12,133 nucleotides of DNA, from NCBI GenBank assembly GCA_964426675.1, contig CAYRRM010000055.1:1-12133 (forward strand). The letters run 5' to 3'. This stretch comes from DYMC01 sp035406705. Its GTDB lineage: Bacteria; Verrucomicrobiota; Lentisphaeria; Victivallales; GWF2-50-93. Positions 1 through 6,529 of this stretch are shown one piece after another. A program made the translations under genes and the position numbers. The notes under the pieces were generated by a model. That model was not told the DNA's origin and did not search any database. It worked only from the letters and a program-made list of their open reading frames with translations. Position 1 is the stretch's first letter; every line of letters starts with the position of its first letter.

Positions 1-188
1 TTTTTTCTTTTTCTCCTATTTGTTTGAGTTATCCGGAAATTCCGGATAACTGAATGTTTATCCAATTCACCTTCTTTAAAGATATTCTTAATATGTTCGT
101 TAATGGTTCGAATGTCTTTATTGAAAAGCTCTGCCATCTGTCTCTGGGAGAACCAGACACTTTCATCTTCCAGATAGCTTTTAAGTAA
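1..188 (-). pseudogene. RhuM-family (virulence RhuM) gene fragment, runs off the window
   Basis: Reading leftward from about position 173, the minus strand encodes LEDESVWFSQRQMAELF, then a stretch containing HIKNIFKEGEL and SVIRNFRIT. This is the characteristic N-terminal block of RhuM-family proteins, which have a helix-turn-helix-like start and are found in pathogenicity islands and defence-rich accessory regions; their biochemical role is unclear. The frame has a stop at 189-191 and no start codon before the conserved block, so the usual ~20-30 N-terminal residues are missing. The gene continues beyond position 1, so its 3' state is unknown. It lies in a different frame from the GxxExxY gene that runs straight into it, so it cannot be translated as part of that protein. 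Family recognition is from memory of the motif. Calling it a broken gene is an inference from the missing start. Confidence 0.72.
28..50. repeat. 11-bp perfect inverted repeat inside the RhuM fragment
   Basis: GTTATCCGGAA (28-38) and TTCCGGATAAC (40-50) are perfect reverse complements around a single base (39). It lies in the part of the RhuM frame that encodes SVIRNFRITQ, so coding constraint may explain part of the symmetry. Confidence 0.7.
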
Positions 189-466
189 TTAATTACCTGA
201 GCTTTATGTTTGGGCCGAAGTGCAGCTACACTTCTCAATTCAACAATTATCTTGTTTTCTACCAGTATATCAGAATAAAAATCTCCGACCACCTTGTTTC
301 TAAAATAAACTTTAATAGGATGTTGTGCCTGAATGTTCATTCCTGTTTCAGATAATGCAATTATCATTGCTTTTTCATAAACAGACTCAAGAAATCCAGA
401 CCCCAGTTCATTCATTACATCAAAAGCACATCCAATGATTTTTTTTGTTACTTCTTCATACTTCAT
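29..466 (-). pseudogene. GxxExxY-family protein, C-terminus replaced by out-of-frame RhuM DNA
   Basis: The 145-residue frame starts MKYEEVTKKIIGCAFDVMNE and carries the name-giving motif G24-F-L-E27-S-V-Y30. It continues through D66, the strand VENKIIVELRS (E76) and Q90-VINYLKA, the expected PD-(D/E)XK-like core of this family (PDDEXK_3). Residues 1-97 look normal. After A97, near nt 175, where the family continues with a glycine-rich turn and a LLxNFG strand, the reading becomes IWKMKVSGSPRDRW. That is RhuM coding DNA read in the wrong frame, up to a stop at 29-31. The last ~25-30 family residues are therefore lost. The usual catalytic lysine of ExK is arginine (E76-L-R78). GxxExxY proteins are common small proteins of uncertain function, often next to short repeats as here. 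The ORF could still be translated, but the protein is probably non-functional. Confidence 0.78.
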
Positions 467-490
467 AACAATATTCTTTTATAACAATTT

Positions 491-582
491 TAACAGGATG
501 AATAGGATGGTTAGGATTCCTTTTTTTTATTTTCTCCATCCTCTATATCCTGCATATCCTGTTTATCCTATATATCCTGTTA
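491..582. repeat. Inverted-repeat element A built of 9-nt units (longer variant)
   Basis: The outer arms TTAACAGGAT (490-499) and ATCCTGTTAA (574-583) are perfectly complementary. The left arm reads as 9-nt units of the form NNCAGGATG or NTTAGGATT. The right part is five consecutive units of the form ATCCTNNNN (about 537-582). The centre is T-rich (520-535). It shares its left arm with elements B and C but has a different, longer right arm. It lies upstream of the GxxExxY gene on the minus strand. Confidence 0.75.
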
Positions 583-606
583 ATATTTTTTAAAACAGTG
601 CTATTT

Positions 607-665
607 AACAGGATGAACAGGATGGTTAGGATTTTCATTATCTTGTTTATCCTGTTCAGCCTGTT
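607..665. repeat. Inverted-repeat element B, 59 bp
   Basis: By eye this matches element C at 56 of 59 positions. The left 26 nt (607-632) can pair with the right 26 nt (640-665) around the 7-nt loop TTTCATT, with only two non-pairs if G-U pairs are allowed in a plus-strand RNA. Both arms are made of 9-nt units (AACAGGATG twice on the left; ATCCTGTTT, ATCCTGTTC, AGCCTGTT-like on the right). It lies downstream of the fic gene. Confidence 0.82.
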
Positions 666-699
666 CGATAATTACAGTCTCCTTTAATTTCCCTTTTCT

Positions 700-730
700 C
701 ATGTCGATAAAACTTAAAAATTTCGACATG
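700..730. repeat. 8-bp inverted repeat downstream of fic
   Basis: CATGTCGA (700-707) and TCGACATG (723-730) are perfect reverse complements with a 15-nt AT-rich loop. It begins about 40 bp past the fic stop codon. No T-run follows on the minus strand, so it is not a classical intrinsic terminator. It could be a 3' mRNA hairpin or a protein-binding site. Confidence 0.5.
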
Positions 731-771
731 ATGGTTCTGTAATGTTGAAAAATTAATAAAAATTCATTTTA

Positions 772-1902
772 TCAGAACATCTTAACATATTCATCAAAAA
801 CAAAAATTCTGTTTCTCTGATGTCCTGTTATTTCAACGAGTATTTTATTCTCAACAAAAGTCTGAACGAGATTATTGGCTGCCCTCGGTGAGAGGGATGT
901 TAGCGCCTCCACGTCCTTTACAGTTACAACAGGTTTTCTGAAAAGATGATGCAAAAATGTCATCGCCTGTTTTGACCTTTTGCCCATGTTCAGAATTTTC
1001 TGTTTTTCTATATTTTCTTTTAATTTGATTATTTTTTGCAAAGTTACAACAGCCTTTTCAGAAGTTACGGCAACTCCAGTTAAAAAGAATTTTATCCATT
1101 GTCCCAGATCATTTTTTGTTCTAACAAAAGTCAGATTATCGTAATATAGTGTCTTGTTTTTTTCAAAATATTCGGATAAATACAACAAAGGTTTTTCCAG
1201 TAAACCATTTGCTACAAGATATAAAGTAATCAATAAACGCCCGATTCTGCCATTTCCATCCAGAAAAGGGTGTATGGTTTCAAATTGATAGTGAGCGATG
1301 GCAATTTTTATTAAGTGAGGAATCTTTAATTCATTATTATTAAGAAATAGTTCAAAATCTGAAAGCAGGTCGGGCAATTCTGTGTGCGCCGGTGGAATAA
1401 AAACCGCATCAGATATCGTAGTTCCACCAATCCAGTTTTGTGATCTTCTGAATTCTCCCGGTGTTTTGTATTCGCCTCTGCCACTGGAAAGAAGGATTCT
1501 ATGTGTATCTTTAATTAATCTGTTTGAAAGTGGTAATTTTTTGAGATTTTCTATGGCACTATTCATTGCCTTAACATAATTATTAACCTCTTTCCAATCG
1601 TCACGCTTTTCTGGATCTATATATTTTTCTTCATTAAATGCTTCTTCTATATTTGTCCTTGTTCCTTCAATTCTACTTGATATTACAGCCTCTTTAAAAA
1701 TATGCATTATTATAAACATATCTGTATCTGGCACTAAACGGGAAAAGGAATTCAATTCTCCCAGTTTTAATGAGGCTTTTTCTAAAAGTTCATTTATAGT
1801 TTCATCTGTCCAGAAAAATTTGTGATTTATCCTTTCAGGCAAAAAATATGAGTACTCATAACCCTTTTTATAGATACCTGCTTTGAAATCTTTAATATCC
1901 AT
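772..1902 (-). CDS. fic: Fic-domain AMP-transferase with N-terminal inhibitory helix and C-terminal winged helix
   Basis: The 376-residue protein has the full Fic core HPFLDGNGRIGR at 211-222 (H211 catalytic; D215 and N217 for Mg2+ and phosphates; R219 and R222), followed by conserved helices. Upstream, at 75-80, is SSRIEG, the (S/T)xxxE(G/N) inhibitory motif whose glutamate (E79) blocks ATP binding. This makes it a class II (N-terminal) self-inhibited Fic protein of the Fic_N/Fic type. Residues ~305-376 look like a winged helix-turn-helix (TVKDVEALTSLSPRAANNLVQ). The family transfers AMP to hydroxyl groups of target proteins, and some members also remove it. The target here is unknown. The ATG at 1902 has AGGAAA (1907-1912) four bases upstream. 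No truncation or missing catalytic residue is seen, unlike both flanking genes. The DNA-binding tail and the palindromes at its promoter suggest autoregulation, which is inferred. Confidence 0.93.
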   Translation of the reverse strand: MDIKDFKAGIYKKGYEYSYFLPERINHKFFWTDETINELLEKASLKLGELNSFSRLVPDTDMFIIMHIFKEAVISSRIEGTRTNIEEAFNEEKYIDPEKRDDWKEVNNYVKAMNSAIENLKKLPLSNRLIKDTHRILLSSGRGEYKTPGEFRRSQNWIGGTTISDAVFIPPAHTELPDLLSDFELFLNNNELKIPHLIKIAIAHYQFETIHPFLDGNGRIGRLLITLYLVANGLLEKPLLYLSEYFEKNKTLYYDNLTFVRTKNDLGQWIKFFLTGVAVTSEKAVVTLQKIIKLKENIEKQKILNMGKRSKQAMTFLHHLFRKPVVTVKDVEALTSLSPRAANNLVQTFVENKILVEITGHQRNRIFVFDEYVKMF

Positions 1903-1915
1903 TTTGTTTCCTGAA

Positions 1916-1983
1916 GTAAATTATATTTTTCTAAATATACTTTACCGCACAAAAGTAAAATAAGCAAATTTATATTTTACTTT
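1916..1983 (-). promoter_or_regulatory. fic promoter with two operator-like palindromes
   Basis: Palindrome 1 is GTAAATTATAT (1916-1926) against ATATACTTTAC (1935-1945), 10 of 11 positions complementary. Palindrome 2 is AAAGTAAAATA (1952-1962) against TATTTTACTTT (1973-1983), 11 of 11. All four half-sites are variants of AAAGTAAAATATA. On the minus strand a TATAAT (1920-1925) sits inside palindrome 1, about 17 bp before the start codon, so it could be the -10. I see no good -35. A protein bound here would cover the promoter. The Fic winged helix is the obvious candidate, but this is inference. Confidence 0.6.
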
Positions 1984-2030
1984 AGCTCTGGTTTCAGTGT
2001 CTAACATTAACTTTGAACTCCTTAATTATT

Positions 2031-2089
2031 AACAGGATGAACAAGATGGTTAGGATTTTCATTATCCTGTTTATCCTGTTCAGGCTGTT
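2031..2089. repeat. Inverted-repeat element C, 59 bp
   Basis: It has the same length and orientation as element B and differs at three positions. It starts 5 bp past the stop codon of the restriction-modification remnant (2095) and ends the fic upstream region on that side. Elements B and C therefore bracket the fic gene as direct copies about 1.4 kb apart. Confidence 0.82.
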
Positions 2090-2094
2090 TTAAG

Positions 2095-2571
2095 TTACGC
2101 CACGAACGCATTCAGTGGCACAAAATCTTTTATATTCTCCGGAATGGTCTGTCGCAATTCCTGTGGAAGTTTCTTATATGCTTCCCCGTAAGGAGAAACA
2201 TTTAACAATGCAAAATCCTTCCTATCAATGATTGCTCTAAAATCGGCATCCAGAATATAGGCTTTAAAAACGGTCTTCGCATATTCAAAATACTCTTCTT
2301 TTGGAAGATAACGGGTGTCAAACTTATCAAACTCCTCTTCTAAAAGTTCGTCCTTTGTTTTAAAATAGGGGATTATTCCCAGTATCTTCTCAATAATTTC
2401 CCGCATTGAGATGCGTCGGTCAATATGTATTGATTTTCTTAGTTTTTCGAGTGTAAGATAATCTTCTGGTTTGTGTTGGATGAGGTCGAGCATGGACTCA
2501 ACGGTTTTTTTTGGCGTTAAAACTTCGCCAAACTCTGTTACTCGTTGTTTTGATTTTATATTTGAATTCAT
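2095..2571 (-). pseudogene. Restriction-modification remnant: methylase N-terminus fused to restriction-helicase C-terminus
   Basis: The open frame encodes 158 residues. Residues 1-31 (KSKQRVTEFGEVLTP, then a MLDLI helix) match the start of adenine-specific DNA methyltransferases of restriction-modification systems, where the AdoMet-binding domain should follow. Instead, from about residue 35, the sequence resembles the C-terminal end of DEAD/DEAH type I-like restriction subunits: RRISMREIIEKILGIIPYFK, KDELLEEEFDKF, then a helical stretch ending LPQELRQTIPENIKDFVPLN. Those subunits are normally many hundreds of residues, so the catalytic parts of both the methylase and the helicase/nuclease are absent. 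The simplest reading is one in-frame deletion that removed the middle of a co-directional methylase-to-restriction operon. The start ATG at 2571 has only a weak GAGAA upstream. A retained short protein cannot be excluded. Family assignments are from memory of motifs. Confidence 0.68.
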
Positions 2572-2815
2572 TTAGTTCTCAAGACGGTAAAGTTTAGTCT
2601 ATCATATAGTGTTTGAATGTCAAGCAGAATATTATCATAATTTGCCTGTTGTTAATTTGCTATTAAGAAAATTCATTTGGATTAAGTATTTTTAGGGTAA
2701 AATGCTAAGCGGAATCTCTTTTTCAGTATTTTTTTACATCACATTTTTAAAAGTTTTTTTATCTCCACCTTCCAAAAAAAAAGTGGTTTGATATGGGAAA
2801 AAAAGTAAAAATACA
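2572..2815. other. AT-rich intergenic region, no gene seen
   Basis: This lies between the restriction-modification remnant and the end of the AraC gene. It is rich in A and T runs. I see no conserved coding frame, RNA gene or convincing terminator. Confidence 0.6.
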
Positions 2816-3112
2816 TCAAAACTTTCTTTTGAATTCTTTAGGACTTAGATTTTTATATTTTATAAACTGCCTATTGAAATGAGAAGTGCCTTTGTACCCA
2901 CACGATAATGCAATNNNNNNNNNNNNNNNNNNNNNNNNNNNNNNNNNNNNNNNNNNNNNNNNNNNNNNNNNNNNNNNNNNNNNNNNNNNNNNNNNNNNNN
3001 NNNNNNNNNNNNNNTGATAATGCCAGACAAAAGGGTATTCATCGCAAATTTTATGAAACACCGCAAAAGAGTGGTTAAGTGGAATGTGTTCATCAATTAT
3101 CTGGGCTTTCAT
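2816..3112 (-). CDS. AraC-family transcriptional regulator, interior missing in an assembly gap
   Basis: Two pieces of one minus-strand gene flank a run of N. The N-terminal piece (from ATG at 3112) is 32 residues containing HSFAVFHKICDEYPFVWHY, the start of an AraC-type cupin sensor domain. The C-terminal piece contains ALSCGYKGTSHFNRQFIKY and ends SPKEFKRKF, the second helix-turn-helix of the AraC DNA-binding domain, with a TGA stop at 2816-2818. Family members are usually ~270-300 residues. The visible pieces plus 100 N code for only 98, so roughly 600 or more bases are probably missing. The gene diverges from the SDR-glycosidase-oxidoreductase operon across 98 bp. AraC proteins commonly activate adjacent sugar genes in response to a sugar, so it probably regulates that operon. 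No clear ribosome-binding site is seen before the ATG. That the two pieces belong to one gene is inferred from orientation and fit. Confidence 0.75.
   Translation of the reverse strand: MKAQIIDEHIPLNHSFAVFHKICDEYPFVWHYXXXXXXXXXXXXXXXXXXXXXXXXXXXXXXXXXXIALSCGYKGTSHFNRQFIKYKNLSPKEFKRKF
2915..3014. other. Assembly gap (100 N)
   Basis: Exactly 100 undetermined bases, a typical placeholder for a gap of unknown size. The AraC gene it interrupts needs far more than 100 bases. Confidence 0.95.
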
Positions 3113-3210
3113 ATTTCAATAAGATTGGCTCATTTTTTCATAAAATCAAGTAAGTTTTTTTTAATATGATGTGATAAATTAAGAAAGTTAAAAAAATAAA
3201 GGAGCTATAT

Positions 3211-4215
3211 ATGAAGGTATTATTTATCGGAGGAACAGGAAATATTAGTACTGCAGTAAGCAAATTAGCTATAACAAGAGGAATTGAACTATATCTACTA
3301 AATAGGGGAAAAAAAAGAATCAAAGGGGCCAAAACTATAATTGCCGATATATCGAAGGAAAAAGAAACTGCTGAAGCTCTCAAAAAACATCGATGGGATG
3401 TAGTTGTAAATTGGATAGCATATAAAAGCACAGATATAGAAAGAGATATTCGACTTTTTTCCGGGAAAACATCTCAATATATATTTATTTCATCTGCCTC
3501 AGTTTACCAAAAGCCATTGACATTTCCTTTTGTAACCGAAGATACTCCTCTTTGCAATCCATTTTGGGACTATTCCCGCAATAAGATTGCTTGCGAGGAG
3601 AGGCTCAATTGCGAATTTCGCAAAAATGCTTTCCCAATTACGATTGTCAGGCCATCTCTCACTTATGATACAGTGATTCCACTCGCCATAGGAGGTTGGA
3701 CCGATTATGGTATAATCAAACGAATGAAAGAAGGAAAACCTGTTGTTGTTCATGGAGATGGGACTTCACTTTGGACAGTTACACACTCAGAAGATTTTGC
3801 AAAAGGTTTTGTAGGGCTTCTTGGACATCAACAAGCAATTGGCCATGCATTTCATATTACATCGGATGAAGTTCTGACGTGGGACCAGATTTATCAAGCG
3901 ACTGCTGAGGCTGTTGGAGTTAAAGCTAATATTGTGCACATTAGTACTGATCTTATTGTGAAGTTTAGCAAAAATTATGGTTGGGCATGGATGGAAGGGA
4001 ATCTTCTGGGAGATAAATCTTATAGCGTAATTTTTGATAATAGTAAGATAAAGCGTTTTGTGCCGGATTTTCAAGCCACGATCCCATATAAAGTGGGAAT
4101 AAAAAGAACTATTGATTTTTTTGAGTCATCAACTGAACGCATGAAAGCAGATAGCAATGCGGATAAATTTCTTGATACGTTAATAAAGAGTTACAACAGC
4201 ATAAAAATAGATTGA
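3211..4215 (+). CDS. Extended SDR NAD(P)-dependent epimerase/dehydratase
   Basis: 334 residues with a Rossmann fold at the start (MKVLFIGGTGNIS, nucleotide loop G7-G8-T-G10). The catalytic set of the short-chain dehydrogenase family is present: S95 in ISSASVY, and Y121-SRN-K125. The VRPSLTYD segment at 147-153 and HGDGTSLWTVTHSEDFA around 181-197 are typical substrate-side motifs of the extended (NDP-sugar epimerase-like) branch. The third glycine of GxxGxxG is not conserved (GTGNIS), as in some atypical members. Such cytosolic enzymes oxidise, epimerise or dehydrate a sugar or sugar nucleotide; the substrate cannot be told from sequence. AAAGGAG (3198-3204) is spaced well before the ATG. It is first in a three-gene operon, 28 bp before the glycosidase gene, and divergent from the AraC gene. 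Confidence 0.88.
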   Translation: MKVLFIGGTGNISTAVSKLAITRGIELYLLNRGKKRIKGAKTIIADISKEKETAEALKKHRWDVVVNWIAYKSTDIERDIRLFSGKTSQYIFISSASVYQKPLTFPFVTEDTPLCNPFWDYSRNKIACEERLNCEFRKNAFPITIVRPSLTYDTVIPLAIGGWTDYGIIKRMKEGKPVVVHGDGTSLWTVTHSEDFAKGFVGLLGHQQAIGHAFHITSDEVLTWDQIYQATAEAVGVKANIVHISTDLIVKFSKNYGWAWMEGNLLGDKSYSVIFDNSKIKRFVPDFQATIPYKVGIKRTIDFFESSTERMKADSNADKFLDTLIKSYNSIKID

Positions 4216-4243
4216 AATTGATAAAAAAACACAAGGATGAAAT

Positions 4244-6505
4244 ATGAAAAATGCAATGCTTTTTCTTCTATTTTCACTATTTTATAACTTTTTGATACAA
4301 CAAGCACAAAGTACAGAAAATTGGGATTTTGAATGGCAGGATGATTTCCGGGAAGATGCGATTCTCGACCTGAGATATCTAAATGAGAAAATTGCGGGAG
4401 AACGTGGATTCATAAGACTTAGTCAGGATAAAAACTCCTTCTTGTATGGAGATGGGAAGCCAATTCGTTTCTGGACAATTAATACATTTGGAAAAGGGGA
4501 TCTTGTAAAACGCAGTATGGAGGATTGGCAAAAACAAGCTCGATTTCTTGCAAAGATGGGGTTCAACCTTGTCAGAACTCAATTTTCATTTCATGATAGG
4601 AGACCTACGTATGGAAAAGAAGATGATCCCCGTGTTGAAGAAAAGTATATTGAAGGTTGCCATAAAATGGTTGCAGCAATGAAGGAACAGGGGATATACT
4701 CAACAATATCTCCGTTCTGGGCGCACGGAGAAAGCACAATACCGGCAGAATGGAATTTTCCCGAATTGACAGGTCAAAAAGTTCCGTTGGCAGGCTTAAT
4801 CTATTTCCATGAAGGAATCCAGAATGTCTATAAGAAATTTTGCAAAAAACTCTATCTTTCAAAAAATCCATATACAGGAATTCCACTTTCTAAGGATCCA
4901 TCAGTTGCAATGATACTTACAATGAATGAAGATAGCCTTCTTTTCTGGACTACCCAGAGAATGCCAATGCCAGCAAAAAAAATTCTGGCAAAAAATTTTA
5001 CACAATGGGTAAAGAAAAAATATGGCTCTATTCAAAATGCACTTAAAGCATGGGAAAATGCTGAGGTAAAAGGAAGTAATAGTGAACCCGGAGACAACCT
5101 TTCAAAATCAGAATTGGGGTTTTATTCTATCTGGGAATTAACGCAAAATTCTCAAGGCGGTATTGCAAAACGAAAAAGCGATCAACTTCAGTTTTTCAGT
5201 GAAACTCAATATAACTTCTTCAAGATGATAAAAAACTTTTATGAAAATGAATTAAAAATGAAAATTCCTATTGTCCCTGAAAATTGGAGAACCGCAAATG
5301 ATACAACCTGGCTCGATATGGAACGATGGAGTTATACCGCTCAAGACGTAATGGCTAAAACAAAATATTTTAATGCCGCGCATGAAGGACAAGATAATGG
5401 CTGGCTTATTATTGCTGGACACTATTATAACGACGTATCAGCTCTACATCGTCCATGGCAGTTGCCGACAAATTTTAAACAAGTGCTTGGATTTCCCTTT
5501 ATAAATCATGAAACATCATGGGTTAATCCAAATATATATCAGTCTGAAGGCCCATTTCTTGTAGCTGCTTATCAATCATTAAATGGCGTAGATGGAGTCA
5601 CATGGTTTAATGCAAATGATACCGGATTTGATATCGACGCAATAATCACAATGCCATGGCGGGGTAATCAAAAAACTTTTGATAAATGGACATGTTTGAC
5701 TCCCTCACTTGCTGCCACCTTCCCTGCAGCAGCCATAGCATATAGGAGGAACGACATCAAAGAAGGAAAACCCGTCGTAATTGAATCGAGGCCAATTTCG
5801 TCCCTTTGGAATGCAGAAGAGCCACTTATTAGTGAGGATCAGGCATATGACCCAAATCGTGATAAAGGTATTATGCAAACTGAAATTCAAAAATCCAGAA
5901 TCAATCCACTGGCATTTCTCGTTGGACCAGTAATGGTAAAATATACTAGGGTAAAAGAAAAAAGTCTCATAGAGGACATGTCAAAATTTATTAATGAAGA
6001 TAAAGGTGAAGTTAAATCTATTACTGATGAAATTTTATTAAATTACAAAATAGGTTTTTGCACCGTTAATACCCCAAAAACGCAGGGAGCATGCGGCTTC
6101 CTCTCCAAAGTCTCACCAATCAAATTAAATAACGTTGAAATCAATGTAAAAAATGATTACCTTACAATAATAGTGACAAGTCTGGATGACCTTCCTATTT
6201 CTGATTCAAAGAAAATACTCGTTCAGGTAACAACAAAGGCTCGCCCGACAGGATGGACAAGTACTCCTGCAAATTTACCAAAATCAGGTGAGAATGGTTT
6301 TCTTATAAATGATGTAGGGAATATGCCATGGAAAATAGAATCTCCTGAAGTGCTTATAAAAATTTCAAATAAGAATATTGAAAAGGCTTTCTCTCTTACA
6401 AGTTCTGGCTACAAGGATAAAGACATCAATCTAACAAATGTTGATGGTTCCGTGGAATTTAAGTACCCTGAAAATAATTTTTATGCAGTTTTAACATCAA
6501 AATAA
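4244..6505 (+). CDS. Secreted clan GH-A-like glycoside hydrolase (beta-galactosidase-like)
   Basis: 753 residues. A signal peptide is visible (MKNAMLFLLFSLFYNFLIQQ, likely cleaved after AQS23), so the enzyme is exported. The mature protein begins with a short strand-rich part containing DGKPIRFWTIN (70-80). A TIM barrel follows, beginning with the helix GFNLVRTQFSFHD (106-118). In clan GH-A an Asn-Glu pair at the end of strand 4 gives the acid/base, and N228-E229 in ILTMNEDSLLFW fits. The nucleophile glutamate at strand 7 is probably E423 in INHETSW. From ~550 onward there is a beta-rich domain including NTPKTQGACGFL, as in related PVC-group proteins. Retaining hydrolysis of a beta-linked glycan is likely, but the exact family and substrate are not determinable here. 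AAGGA (4233-4237) precedes the ATG. It lies between two sugar oxidoreductase genes, with 28 and 24 bp gaps. Confidence 0.78.
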   Translation: MKNAMLFLLFSLFYNFLIQQAQSTENWDFEWQDDFREDAILDLRYLNEKIAGERGFIRLSQDKNSFLYGDGKPIRFWTINTFGKGDLVKRSMEDWQKQARFLAKMGFNLVRTQFSFHDRRPTYGKEDDPRVEEKYIEGCHKMVAAMKEQGIYSTISPFWAHGESTIPAEWNFPELTGQKVPLAGLIYFHEGIQNVYKKFCKKLYLSKNPYTGIPLSKDPSVAMILTMNEDSLLFWTTQRMPMPAKKILAKNFTQWVKKKYGSIQNALKAWENAEVKGSNSEPGDNLSKSELGFYSIWELTQNSQGGIAKRKSDQLQFFSETQYNFFKMIKNFYENELKMKIPIVPENWRTANDTTWLDMERWSYTAQDVMAKTKYFNAAHEGQDNGWLIIAGHYYNDVSALHRPWQLPTNFKQVLGFPFINHETSWVNPNIYQSEGPFLVAAYQSLNGVDGVTWFNANDTGFDIDAIITMPWRGNQKTFDKWTCLTPSLAATFPAAAIAYRRNDIKEGKPVVIESRPISSLWNAEEPLISEDQAYDPNRDKGIMQTEIQKSRINPLAFLVGPVMVKYTRVKEKSLIEDMSKFINEDKGEVKSITDEILLNYKIGFCTVNTPKTQGACGFLSKVSPIKLNNVEINVKNDYLTIIVTSLDDLPISDSKKILVQVTTKARPTGWTSTPANLPKSGENGFLINDVGNMPWKIESPEVLIKISNKNIEKAFSLTSSGYKDKDINLTNVDGSVEFKYPENNFYAVLTSK

Positions 6506-6529
6506 AAAAATAAAAAAAAGGATTTTTTT

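Noticed and set aside
491..665. Possible CRISPR array from the regularly repeated ATCCTG/CAGGAT units
   Set aside because: The units are 9 nt with no spacers and are arranged as inverted arms; no cas genes are nearby.
1382..1579. 65-residue plus-strand frame
   Set aside because: It is the antisense shadow of the Fic catalytic region, with no independent coding signal.
2750..2790. Possible terminator after the AraC gene (CCAC/GTGG around an A/T run)
   Set aside because: The stem is only four base pairs with a homopolymer loop, which is too weak to support.
3138..3431. 97-residue minus-strand hydrophobic frame
   Set aside because: It overlaps the start and ribosome-binding site of the SDR gene on the other strand. 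Its hydrophobicity follows from the antisense of a lysine-rich frame.
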